The notes beneath the pieces were generated by a model, which saw only the letters and a program-made list of their open reading frames with translations, was not told the DNA's origin and ran no database searches. Shown here in pieces: positions 11,798 through 22,455 of a DNA stretch of 64,000 nucleotides. Each line of letters starts with the position of its first letter. Positions within the stretch are counted from its first letter, which is position 1. The DNA comes from Diplosphaera chodatii (taxonomy: Eukaryota > Chlorophyta > Trebouxiophyceae > Prasiolales > Stichococcaceae): positions 558,001 to 622,000 of the forward strand of contig JAALGY010000011.1 of assembly GCA_032358165.1 (NCBI GenBank), written 5' to 3'. The position numbers and the translations under genes are program-made.

Positions 11798-12768
11798 TTC
11801 GGCTGCTTACGACCCCAGAGCGGACCATCGTTCTGGAGCTGTCATGTGCTCTGGGGCCTTACAGTTGCAATCTGCAGTCCTGGCGAATGCGTGGACGAGT
11901 CCCACGCATTGAGCGCAGCTTTCTCTGGAACTGTCTCAGTTATTTTCCGTTCTTTCTCCCTGATCAGTGGCTCGGGGGTTGCCAAGTCCCCACAGGCGCC
12001 CCAATGGCAGAATCTGTACGTGGGACACGATTGGCCATGTTTGCTACTTTGCTGGTGCAGGCATGGGTGCTGTTGAGTGTGTGCACGCAATCAAGGATAT
12101 CAGTCAACCCCATGCTGTGCTCTTTGTCTGTGGCTGGGGATGATTCATGACTGAGGTCCGTCTCAGCAGACAGGTTTCCTTCGGTTTTAGTTTCTGTATC
12201 ATGCTGTCTAGGGGCCTGAGCATACTGTATGTCTGCTGAATACTTGTCTGCTGTGGTTTCCCCAAACCGTTTGATGTGTGCCCATGTAAGTTTCAGGTTT
12301 CAGTTTCAGTTTCAGGATTTCCTCAACATCCGCACAGGCTACATTGCTTGGCACCCTCACTACCTCCTGATAATCAGCTGTGAGGGCTGTGGACTTGTCA
12401 GTTCGCAAATGTTCATACTCACACACTGCACCTTGCATGTGGCCGCGTTAGAGGTGAGGTGAGGTGCATTTGCAACTTTGCACGGCTGTTGTGTTACATC
12501 TTGTACCGCAGGCATGTACTGCAGAATGTGTCCACAGATACGTATTGATCATAGATAGTGCGCTATCGCCACTCGAAGAGTGTGGAACATCTTGAGCGAA
12601 TGAACTTCGTCACGACCAGCATCGCACCGTTGTGCCATCGCCTCGCTGTCCATACTTGCACCTGCATCCAGCGCTCGAGCACAGTCCGACAGCACCGGGC
12701 AACTTCAGCAGCAAACTCTGTAGATCTCACAGCAGCCGCGCCCCTGCTTGAAGTTTACAGGACTGACC
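11798..12768. other. 3' UTR of the kinase and upstream region of the BTB gene
   Basis: No gene is supported. The left part is probably the kinase 3' UTR up to about 12.3 kb, and the rest lies upstream of the KCTD-type gene. Apart from the short GTTTCA repeat nothing stands out. Confidence 0.5.
12285..12289 (+). terminator. Candidate TGTAA poly(A) signal of the kinase gene
   Basis: TGTAA, the usual polyadenylation signal of green algae, occurs about 490 nt after the kinase stop codon. It is followed at once by four GTTTCA-like units (12290-12315). No cleavage site can be seen directly. Confidence 0.4.
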
Positions 12769-14150
12769 ATGCTCATCGACCCAGCAGATGCCATCCACCT
12801 GAATGTTGGCGGCCAGCGCTTCACCACCAGCCGTGCCGTTCTGCGGCGGGGGGCCCCAGAATTCCTGGACACCATCACCGACGCAGATTTCAATAGTAGT
12901 GAGCAGCAGCTCAGGGCTGACGCAGCTAATGGTCCACTCGATGAGGTGCTGATTGACCGTGACCCGCGCCAATTCCATGCGGTGCTGAGCTTCCTGCGCA
13001 GCGGCCACTGCACGCTGCCGGACACGACTCAGGGCCTCCTGGAGCTGCGAGCCGAGGCGGAGGCGTACCAGGTGCCTGTCCACGCGTCCTGCCGTAACAC
13101 ACGTGCTGTCACCATGCAAATGAGGCTGACCCGCAATAATTTCATCGTGAACGTGGTTCAGTGCATGGCCAGGTGCAGCGGCTGCTGGATGTGATCGACA
13201 GCTCACCGTCGATGCGGGTGCACCGGCGGTTGCACAATGCAGCACAGTCCAGGGAGCTGCTGCAGGTGTGCAGCGGCGATGCTGCGTCATGCAGACAAGC
13301 ATCAGGCACCAGCCATGCTGAGATATCGTCGTGCACTGTGCTGCGAGTAAGCCCTGCATGCCTTCTGTGCAGACGGCAGCGGATGCGCTGCTGGCGTATG
13401 CCTTTGGAAGGGACGATGACGAGGCGCTACCTGGCACGATGGCACACGCTGTTGCGGTGGGGTCTGCAACATGCCAGACGTGCAGACTGCGGTGCAGGAC
13501 TCACAGGCGATCAAGTTGCACACTGTCTGGCAGCCCGCAGGTGGCAGCTGACATCAATGTGTTTGATATCCCTGAACGTCATGCAGGTGGATGTCAGGGT
13601 TGAGCTGGCAGCGACGCCGCCGGTGCAGGGGGTGTACGGCTGCCGCCTGGGCGCCAGCATCGTCGGCCCAGCGGCGGTGAAGCAGCTGCGGCATGAGTAC
13701 GAGGCGGCAGGCCCAATCGAGCCGCCGCTGGCCACCAGCAACCTCAGGTGGCTGTCGTTGGCGCGTCAGCCAGTGTGTGGAGGCGTGACAATCCCATGAT
13801 GAGGGTTGCGGCCACGGCTGCCAGCCACGGCCGGGTGCTCCATGAGAACCGGTGTGGCGGAACAGGTGTGGAGATCTGGGGGAGTGGCGTCACTCAGCAA
13901 TGTCACTGCGGCGTGCAGGTCTCCGTTCTACAGCGGGCTGGCGCCCGAGCAGCAGGCGGTGTGGGACGAGGTGCGGTTCATGCGCAAGAACGGCGACGCC
14001 ATCGCGTTCCAGGCGCGGCAGGGGGCCTGCTTCAGGGTGGCGCTGCAGATGCTGCCGCCGGAGCCGCCACCGCCGGCAGACCACAAGCCCACTTCAAAGT
14101 GGCGGCCCATGTTTGACACCACACTCAGATTTGTTGTCAGGCTCGTTTGA
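12769..14150 (+). CDS. KCTD-type BTB/POZ (T1) domain protein
   Basis: Predicted 290 residues from five exons in phase: 12769-13071, 13173-13265, 13373-13456, 13587-13747 and 13919-14150. The first exon carries a BTB_2/K-channel tetramerisation fold. It begins with IHLNVGGQRFTTSRAVLRR and continues with a VLIDRDPRQFHAVLSFLRSG core that is diagnostic of the KCTD family. No channel segments follow, so this is a soluble KCTD-like protein and not a potassium channel. The C-terminal half (RVELAATPPVQGVYGCRLG and SPFYSGLAPEQQAVW) is not a domain I can name. KCTD proteins commonly act as substrate adaptors for CUL3 ubiquitin ligases; that role is inferred from the family. The downstream gene is convergent, with only 225 bp between the two stop codons. 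Confidence 0.85.
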
Positions 14151-14375
14151 CACTGTCAGGCATCACACAACGCAACGTCCTGTTCGCTCTATATCAGACC
14201 ATCATTGCTGTTCCAAAGATAGTTTGCGTGCTGACACTCAGTAGCCGATGTTCACATGCTGGCTGACTATGCTGCTTCAAGGCAAGTGGACAGTGCAATC
14301 TACATCTGCTATCTGGCTTCAGCACGCTGGCTGCATGCTGATCAATCCGGCGCCATGTCGCCAAAACGCACGCGA

Positions 14376-14579
14376 CTACGACCAGAACTCAGTGGGGAGG
14401 CCCGTCTTCGCCACCTTGTCTTTGACGGCCTCTGGCGTCACGTTGCCCCGCACTGTGACCTTTTTGGACGGCAGGTCGATGTCCACATTCTCGACACCTT
14501 CAAGCTTGTTCAGCACCCGGTTGACGGAGCCCACGCAGCCCTGGCACGACATGCCCACCTTCAGCGCCACCTCCGGCAT
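14376..14579 (-). CDS. ATX1: ATX1/ATOX1-type copper chaperone
   Basis: Single-exon 67-residue HMA-domain protein, the normal size for cytosolic copper chaperones. The metal-binding loop GMSCQGCVG near residues 9-17 has the MxCxxC signature. It is followed by SVNRVLNKLEGVENVDIDL and SKKVTVRG, the expected beta-alpha-beta-beta pattern of the ferredoxin-like fold. By family knowledge it carries Cu(I) to P-type copper ATPases of the secretory pathway. The start chosen is the ATG at 14579 (MPEVALKVG), because an upstream in-frame ATG at 14663 would add a poorly conserved extension. It is convergent with the KCTD-type gene and divergent from the first O-methyltransferase. Confidence 0.93.
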   Translation of the reverse strand: MPEVALKVGMSCQGCVGSVNRVLNKLEGVENVDIDLPSKKVTVRGNVTPEAVKDKVAKTGLPTEFWS

Positions 14580-15238
14580 GGTGGCAGGATGTGGTACCCA
14601 GTTGGCGCGAGCCAAATAGACCACCAGGAGCGGCGGCAACAAGGCCTTGCTGCAGCGAATCACAGCGCCGACAGATGATTGAAGGTACTGTACTCAGTAC
14701 AATGGTATGACTGACTGCCTCACGACATGGGGGACGTCTGGCATCGTGACTTGGACGTTGGCGCACGTGATCCTGAAAGGCAGCCACTCCAGTAGGCAAA
14801 TTCGTGGGCATTCAGTGAGAAGGGAACCCCGGTCACAAGATGCACATTGAAGATTGCCAGCCCGTTCTTGGCTTCTCTCATGCAGCGCATGCAAACCTAT
14901 CGCCGTCGTGGTTTCGACGGCCGCCGCTTGTGTTTCTGACGCTGGAGCCACCCGGACCCTGTGTGCCCTATGACTCAGCCTGTGTTGTGACTTCTTCGAG
15001 CATGACCAGAGTGCGTGCCCAGGCAGATGCAACATCGGCTCCGGGCCCCGCCTGGGGTCTACTTACTTTCACGTAGACACTGGGTCTGTGATGCATCAAA
15101 GCAAACAATCACGCCGATTTCAAGGACCCAGATCTTGGTTGCTCGGCCTGTCCTAGCCTGTGTGCCGGCCACAAGGTGCAGCCCTTCTGCTTGCTGGAGT
15201 CTGTTCAGCCGCGCAGCGCACCGGCAGCATTGATAAAG
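14580..15238. other. Divergent promoter region, copper chaperone / methyltransferase 1
   Basis: No gene is supported in these 659 bp. The copper chaperone reads left and methyltransferase 1 reads right, so both promoters should lie here. I saw no clear copper-response GTAC cluster beyond isolated occurrences. Confidence 0.5.
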
Positions 15239-18200
15239 ATGGATCTGCTGAGCAATGTTGCTATCGGCGGGGCGCTGGTGGCCGCAGCAGCCGCTGCGGG
15301 AGGATGGCTCATCTTCGCCCGTGAGTGTTGTCCTGCCTGCATTCTGTGCTTGCGGCAATTTCAGCTGCAGTGGGGCTACACAACCTACCAAAGCCGTCCT
15401 GCATCGTCAATTGGTGCCGCGGATTGCACCCTTTTATCTTGCTTGGCACCATGCCAGCCTGTAGTCACAACGCCCGATTGCACACCGGCCATGACTGCAA
15501 CGCCAAGGCTGCCTGCATGCGTCCTTCCTATCATCATGGTTCTGCAAATGCAGCCCGCCAGCTGATGACGGTTTGGAGTGTTGCGCGCAGGAGTTCCCAG
15601 CAAGGCTGATCTGCTCACGTGAGACTCTCCCTGCGCCACCTTCGTCATGCATGCAACGTTTCAGCATCTTCAGTGTCCCTACATCACATCTTCTCCATTC
15701 CTGCGCACTTGATGAGCGCAGCTGCGGAGGATTTGACCAGCTCTTGGACTGGTGATTTTATGGCCGCGGCAAGTGGAGCACCGCTGTTCAGTGTCACCCC
15801 ACCAGTCTGCCTTGACACGTTGGCCATCTTGATGCAGCGATTGGACCGCCAGCACGCCGCCGTGGCCGGTGTTCCAGACTGCCAACGGGCTGGCAGCGCT
15901 GCTGGACCGGCTGCGGGATGCCATCACCCCGCCACCAATCAGAGTGTTTCAGCATGCTTGGAGCTATACCCGCACCCAGGTGCGCTCGCTGAAGCGCTTG
16001 ATGCCGCTCGGTTCACGGCGTGAGGGTACCGGCTGCACGCTGCCATCTGCTGTGCTCTCGTACATGTCACAACTCGGGGCCACCCAGTCACACTGCACTT
16101 GTATGATGCCAGAAAACGAAGGTGTATGATGCCAGACAGCTGGTCTCATGTGGATACCACAGATTCTAGGCGTGCTGGCGCATGCCAAAATCGCCGATTA
16201 CCTGGCCACCGGCCCCAAGACAGCCGCCGCGCTCGCAGTCCTTACAGGTGCGCCGGGTGCAGGGCGCTGGCCCCTTGCTATGCCCTGCAGTATTTCATGG
16301 CTCTCCACCCCTGTGCAGTGTCAGTGCCCATGAGATCATATGTGTTGATGCTCACTGTGGCAGCCAAGATTCTGCAGGGCTGGATGAGGCGAAGCTGTTC
16401 CGGGTGCTGCGGCTGGCGGTGGCGCAAAACATGCTGGCTGGCAGCGTGGATCGCTCCGGGGTGGCCCGGTTCCACAACAACGCCGTCTCCGCCACGCTGC
16501 GGGAGGACCACCCAGATTGCACTCGGTACCTGATTCCCCTGATCTAGGATTCAATGCGCGGCAGCTCTGCAAATGGCAAATGGTAGCTGTTCAGCAGCCC
16601 ATCACCTGAGCGGCGGCTGTAGATGCCAGACGGTAGATGGCGCCTCGCTACCCCACTTCTGTGACTACACGGCAGCATCTGTGTGCTGTCTGGATGGGCT
16701 GCAGGTACATAGTCCTTCAACAGACTGAGGTCTGCTTCTCGGCCTGGTCCAGGGTGCGCATTGCATGGGCCACAATAGGGCTGACATGTGGCCCTTGACC
16801 CCAAGGCCCGCCTGTGTGACATGTGCTGTTGCATCAACTGCATCAACAGGTTTGATGACCACCTGCCAGCAGCCAGCACAGCAGTACAGACTGCCTGCTA
16901 CATCGTTGCCTGCAGCTCTGGGCCGGCCTGCAGTCTGGCAGGACGCCCTGGGACCTGCAGCACCCCAATGAGGACCTCTGGACCTACTTCCGCAACAACC
17001 CCGAGCTTGAAAGGGTACCCGTCGGCTGCTAGGTACCCGAACATACTTCCTGTCTATGGAAACACTTGCAGGCTGAATCTCGTGGATCCTGAACATTGTA
17101 GGTGTTCTCCAAGGCGATGATATCAGTGGACAATATCGGTAAGATCTCACTCAATGTGGAGAACCATGCCTTTTCAGGCGGTGTCTGACGCAGTGGCTGA
17201 CACTACCAGCCTTTATTTGAGCATTGGACCCGCCACTCACAACCACCACCCTGCCTGCTGCCGCTGCAGGCCTCGAAGCAGTGCTGACGGACTACGACTT
17301 CGGCAAGTTCAGCCGGGTTGTTGACATTGGCGGCGCACTGGGCAGCACGCTGGCCGGCATCCTGCGGCGGCAGCCGCACGCCACCGGTGTCCTCTTCGAC
17401 CTGCCGCAGGTCGGCAGCCCCGGTGCATGATGCGCTCATACACCGTCGCTTCTGTGGTGGCAGTCCCAGGTTGTGCCCGACGCCAGCAACTGGCACATCA
17501 CGCACTAGCAGGTGGCAGCGTATCACTCTGTACTCTTTCAGGAATCCCCCAGGCAGTCGGACGCATGCCCAAAAGTGCCCTTAAAAGCATGCTACCTTCG
17601 GTCAAGTTGTCTACCAGGCATGCGCTCTAGATGGTGCGTGATCTCCCTGGCTGCCGTGTAAAGAGTCAGCCACACGTGCTGTGCTCCGATTGCACAGGTC
17701 GTGAGGCGTGCCGAGGAGATGTGGGGCCCCGGCGGCCAGTTCTCGGACATCGATGCAGCCCGCATCCAATTTGCGCCCGGCAGCTTCTTCGATGCTGGTA
17801 GGGTCTGGCAGGACGGCATGCTGTCTGCAAGTTTCCGGATGAATGGGGGCTCAGGCTTGCCCGCAGCCGGCTGACGGTTTGCTGCCATGATGTGCAGAGT
17901 CCATACCAGCAGCCAAGGGCCCTGACGATCTGTATGTGATGCGCGTGGTGCTGCATGACTGGTCGGACGAGAAGACGCGGGAGATCCTGACGAATGTTCG
18001 CAAAGCAATTGGTAAGCCTCCACGCCCGCATCACGCTGCCTGCAAGGTCGTGCTGAGACGTGAGCTATCGTGTCAACACTCCACGCGTTCCGTGGCATTC
18101 CTGCCAGACAGTGATGGCGAGCTCGATCCATAGCAGCAGCGGTCCAGCATAGGGGACCTTCCTATTGTGCTGAGCATTGCACACAGGCAGTTCTGGGGCG

Positions 18201-18602
18201 ACGCTGGCAATCGTGGAGATCATGCCTTCAGACAAGCTGCCGACATTCGGCATCGCGGAGTTTGCCGCTATTATGGACATGCATATGCTGTCGATGGTGG
18301 ACGGCATGGAACGCACCAAGGTACAGTGTGCTGCTTCATTGTTAATGCTGCTTTATTGTTATGTGAGCAGCATTGCTTGCAAGCCTTAGCGTGCAAGAGC
18401 ACTGAGCAACTGAACAGCAGCCGAATTTTTGTTGGGTATCAGTCACTAGTTGCTAGCCTCTGCTTGCATGTCATGAACTCTGCCTGGCTACCTGCGTGTG
18501 CAGAGCCAGTGGGAGGCGATGTTCAAGCAGACGGGGTTCAGGCTGACCGCAACGCACCCAACCCGCAGCCTGTTCACCGTCACTGAGGCCATAGGAGTAT
18601 AG
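15239..18602 (+). CDS. COMT/ASMT-family O-methyltransferase 1, membrane-anchored
   Basis: Predicted 418 residues from 13 exons in phase: 15239-15320, 15591-15618, 15838-15979, 16163-16247, 16378-16525, 16705-16753, 16916-17014, 17102-17138, 17270-17409, 17698-17797, 17898-18011, 18187-18320, 18504-18602. The order is an N-terminal hydrophobic anchor (about residues 5-27), a dimerisation/winged-helix region (ILGVLAHAKIADYLATGP...LFRVLRLAVAQNMLAG), then a Rossmann methyltransferase domain. The SAM loop is VVDIGGALGS (240-249), where the usual third Gly is Ala. The catalytic block is VVLHDWSDE with His323 as the expected base, followed by LAIVEIMPSD. The family methylates hydroxyls of small aromatic compounds using S-adenosylmethionine; the substrate is unknown. 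The membrane anchor is unusual for COMT relatives. It is a tandem paralog of the next gene. Confidence 0.85.
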
Positions 18603-19104
18603 GAATAGCGGGGACCTGGGACGTACAGCATCTCGGCGTGGCTGTTTACATGGGCAGCAGCCAAGTGCAGGGGACAGCGGGACACTCAGCATCGCAACCC
18701 AAGAAGGGAATGCCGCCTGTACAAAAGTATTCTTCTGTGGCAGTTGGTAGATAGCTCTGTCACTTAGCTGTCCCTCACGGTGCTTCGACCTGCGGTTCCA
18801 TCTTGACCTGCAACGCTGTTCGCATTGTGAGTTGCATTTGTGCGCCCTAGGGGTTGTAGTCTGCGCAGTGTAACCTTCATGTCGGGAACTGCTTGCAGTG
18901 CTTTGCACATCCCGATGCTGCCTTTAAGCTTCTGCCCGTTGCTGCATCGTCCAACGTGATGTGCTTGTCGATCGATCATGAGCTGGACGTTTTCCCTGCA
19001 CTGTGCGGCCCACCCTGGAGGAGGTTCTCCCCACTATTGGGGCTCATCCCGTTTGATGGTGCATCACTCTTCACATGATCAGCTGCTCGCAGCGGCGGGC
19101 AGCT
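18603..19104. other. Intergenic between the two methyltransferases
   Basis: No gene. The left half should be the 3' UTR of methyltransferase 1, with a TGTAA at 18869-18873. The rest is the upstream region of methyltransferase 2. Confidence 0.5.
18869..18873 (+). terminator. Candidate TGTAA poly(A) signal of methyltransferase 1
   Basis: TGTAA lies 267 nt after the TAG at 18600-18602, a reasonable distance for a chlorophyte 3' UTR. No supporting cleavage evidence is visible. Confidence 0.4.
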
Positions 19105-22065
19105 ATGACGGCCATGAGGCGCATGGCCATCCTTACCACGGCTGCGTTGGCTGCCGTGCTCCTGTATCACGCAGGCCAATCATGCATGGGTGCGCAGCAG
19201 ATCGCCACAAATGACAGATTGCAATGTTCCTTCGGCAGTCACATCACCGGCGCGATGGGAACGTGGCTGGGCGTTGTCATGCCGGTGGCAGCTGTCAGAT
19301 CAGCCACGCTGGCGTCGCATGCACCTGCCGCATGGCGCTGTCTTCGCACATCACACCCGCTGCATCGGCGCCTGCGCAGAGCGGTCGTCCCTGCGATGCA
19401 GGCCAGCAGTATGAACGGTCGCTGGAGCGCAACTGGGCGGCTTTCCTGCCGCCGTGGCCCGCATACCGTGCCGTCGTGTGGCTGGCGACGGCGCTGGATC
19501 GGGCGCGGGATGCCCTGGTGCCGCCACAGATGCGCATGATGGAGCACTCCATGGCGTTTTCGCGCACGCAGGTGACCATCGGAGCACGCTACGCAGTATG
19601 TGTTGGTGACATCAGATGCCAAGATTCGACACCGATCCTGATGCAGCGCCAAGTGTCTGATGCTGATGCCATGGGGAGGAGAGCTCAAACATCTTGCTTA
19701 CAACACATCGCTGCACAGGTGGTGCATGTGCTGGCAGCCTTGCGGCTACCGGACCTGCTGGCCGACGGTCCGCAGTCAGCAGAGCAGCTCGCCGGACTGG
19801 CAGGTGACGCACGAGAGCCACTGCCCCGTGTCCAATGCTGGGCCACATGTGGCTGCCAGCGGCTTGGTGGCGGCATGTTTGTGGAATGGTGTCATCTCTG
19901 GCACTGTGACAGCGTTGCTCCCTACACCACTAGTAGCCACTGCCGCTCGCCCAGTAATTGGCCACATGTGCCTGCCAATGACAAGGCGGCACACCCAGTG
20001 GCAACAGCATCAGCACTGGTGACGCCAGGGGTTTACATCCTGCCCAGGCGTGGCGTCGGCAGCCGCGCTGTGGCGGGTGCTCCGGCTGGCGGTGGCACAG
20101 GGGGTGCTGGCGGGGTCGGCAGATGCTGGCGGCACAGTTCGCTTCAGCAACACCGCGCTCTCAGCGACGCTGCGCTCAGATCACCCCAGCACAGTCAGGT
20201 GAACAGGCTTATATACAGGCCGATGATGTTGATGACTGACCTGAGTGAATATCAATGGAACCGGGTGTCCGTGCTGCACATGAAGGCTTTCGGTTTCGCA
20301 ACAAAGACGCATGCCAACGTTGTGTTGTTCACGTGCACCTGGATGTCAAGGCAGTTCCGGGGCCTGACGCAGCATCGGCCAAATGGCATGCTGTGAGATA
20401 CTGCACTTGAACATCCAGTGCTGACGGCGGCAGGGCAACATACTGACTCATGTCCGCAGAGACTTCGTCATCTTCCAGGGCCAGGAGATGATGCCGGCCT
20501 GGGGCAGCCTGCTGCAGGGCCTGCGGTCAGGGAAGGTGCCCTGGGCCGAGGCGCACCCGGCCGAGGCAGCCGCTGGGCGGGACTTCTGGAGCTACCTGGA
20601 GGTGTGGCATCGAGGGCTGGGGTACACATTATTGCTTGTTTGGGCCACGCTGCTGGTGGGGTGTGAGCATAACAGCGATGACTGATGGGCATCCTGGGCT
20701 GAGCGATGCAGCGCCAACATCCGCAGGCACGCCCAGACGTGGAGAAACTGTTCTCGGGCGCGATGGCCAACGCCGACCACCTTGGTGAGGCGCCCGCACA
20801 GCTGGGGGTTGGATGTACAGGGAGAAGCGCAGGTGTGCAGTTTGCCCGCAACCCACCGGCTGTGTACTGATGCAGCCACTGATATGCATCCTATTGAGTG
20901 CAGGCCTGCAGGCCATGCTGACGGACTTTCCCTGGAGGCGCTTCGACCGCTTCATTGACGTCGGCGGCTCCAGCGGCTCCCTCCTGGCAGCGCTGCTGCA
21001 GCGGCACCCGGACAGCAGCGGCATACTTTTTGATCTGCCCCAGGTGGCAATACTTACAGAGTTTGGAAAAGTATTTGTAGACTCTTGCCAGCGGGAGCCT
21101 GATGTTGCTCTTCTGTTTTAATGAGAGAGGGTGTACGCGTGCTGGCAAGCTGTCTGGGAGACGGCTGTGCGTGGGTGCAGGTCGCCAGGCACGCGGAGGC
21201 GGTGTGGCAGCAGCAGCGGCCGGCGCTGCTGCCGCGGGCGCGGTTCGTGGGCGGCAGCTTCTTGGAAGCAGGTGCCTGATGCGCCTGAGCACTTTGTGAC
21301 CTCATGCTGTCATCTGACTGCACACAGCTATGCCACGTACAGGTATGCCACGACTTGTTTGGGACTGAGGCGCTGGCACAACATGCTGCAGGCAGCATCC
21401 CGGCAGCGCAGGGCAGCAGGGATGTGTACATGATGCGCACCATCCTGCACGACTGGTCCGACCAGCGTGCGACCGAGATCCTCCAAAACACCCGCGCCGC
21501 CATAGGTACAGTCCTGCAGCACACCCTGCATGAGGCTCTGCACACGCGACCATGCACTGTACGGTACCTGCGGCATGCTTTGGTTCCCAACACCAGCGTC
21601 CGCAACACCAGGCAGTGGCCCCATGCAAGCATGGACCAGCAATGCAACCCTTGATGCTCAGGCGCTGATATATGTGCAGGGACCAGCAATGCAACGCTCG
21701 CGCTGCTGGAGCTGACGCCTGCGGACGGCCTGCGGGAGCGCTTCGAGGGCTTCGTGTACATGGACGTCCAGATGCTGGCCGTGTGCGACGGCATGGAGCG
21801 CAGCGCGGTGAGAATATGATGTGCAAAGTTCAGCACTTGCATTAAGGTTCAGATTGGTCCTGCGCGTGATATATGCCCTGAATGTGGCAATTGCCAGCAA
21901 CAGGCTACTGCTGTAGTGCACCAATGTGGACGAGCAGAAGCAGCAAAAGCGTTTCTTGGTGGGCAGGCGCAATGGCGGGAGCTCTTTGCGGCGAGCGGCT
22001 TTCGCCTCACACGGGTGTGGCCGACGCGGGGCTTGCTGAAGGTGGTGGAAGCAGCAGCCATCTGA
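19105..22065 (+). CDS. COMT/ASMT-family O-methyltransferase 2, membrane-anchored
   Basis: Predicted 420 residues from 11 exons in phase: 19105-19189, 19402-19571, 19719-19803, 20048-20198, 20460-20601, 20727-20784, 20904-21043, 21181-21271, 21392-21505, 21680-21807, 21967-22065. A short N-terminal hydrophobic anchor (MAILTTAALAAVLLY) precedes a helical region with ALWRVLRLAVAQGVLAGSAD and then the catalytic domain. The SAM loop FIDVGGSSGSLL (247-258) and the ILHDWSDQ block with His327 match class II O-methyltransferases. Compared with methyltransferase 1 it lacks two introns: its exon 2 equals exons 2+3 there, and its exon 5 equals exons 6+7. A 390-residue open frame through introns at 19224-20396 is not the product. 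Substrate unknown. Confidence 0.85.
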
Positions 22066-22455
22066 CGAGAAATCTATGTTGCCTCAGGAGCTTGCAATCA
22101 GTCGCAAGTGGACGCAAACATACCAGTTGCAATCAGAACCATGTCTATTCATGAGCCAGATGGAGAGAAGGACCCTGACCTGGCGCCTTCATCATAATCT
22201 TCAGTCTAGAATCGCCACTATGACAATCTCAGCGTGCGAGCATGCATTACCATGCATGCCGCCTCCGTCTTGATGTTGATGACAACCATAAAGTAGACTG
22301 CTTGCTTTGTGGCTTTGAAAGGGTAACGCTGTCGAAGGGCGGGGCTGTACCACGAAGGCTTTGCTGCATGTCGAAGTGATCTGCAGGGCTGCAGTGTTAG
22401 TGGATACCGGATAGCTGATCAGACAAGCGTCGTCGGCGGCTCCTTCATTACTGCA
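22066..22455. other. Intergenic before the F-box/LRR array
   Basis: No gene is supported in these 390 bp between methyltransferase 2 and F-box/LRR copy A. Nothing notable was seen. Confidence 0.5.

Noticed and set aside
12769..13071. Voltage-gated potassium channel
   Set aside because: The T1/BTB domain is present, but no S1-S6 or pore segments follow in the downstream exons, so it is KCTD-like.
19224..20396. 390-codon plus-strand ORF
   Set aside because: It reads through introns of methyltransferase 2; only parts at 19402-19571 and 20048-20198 match family sequence.
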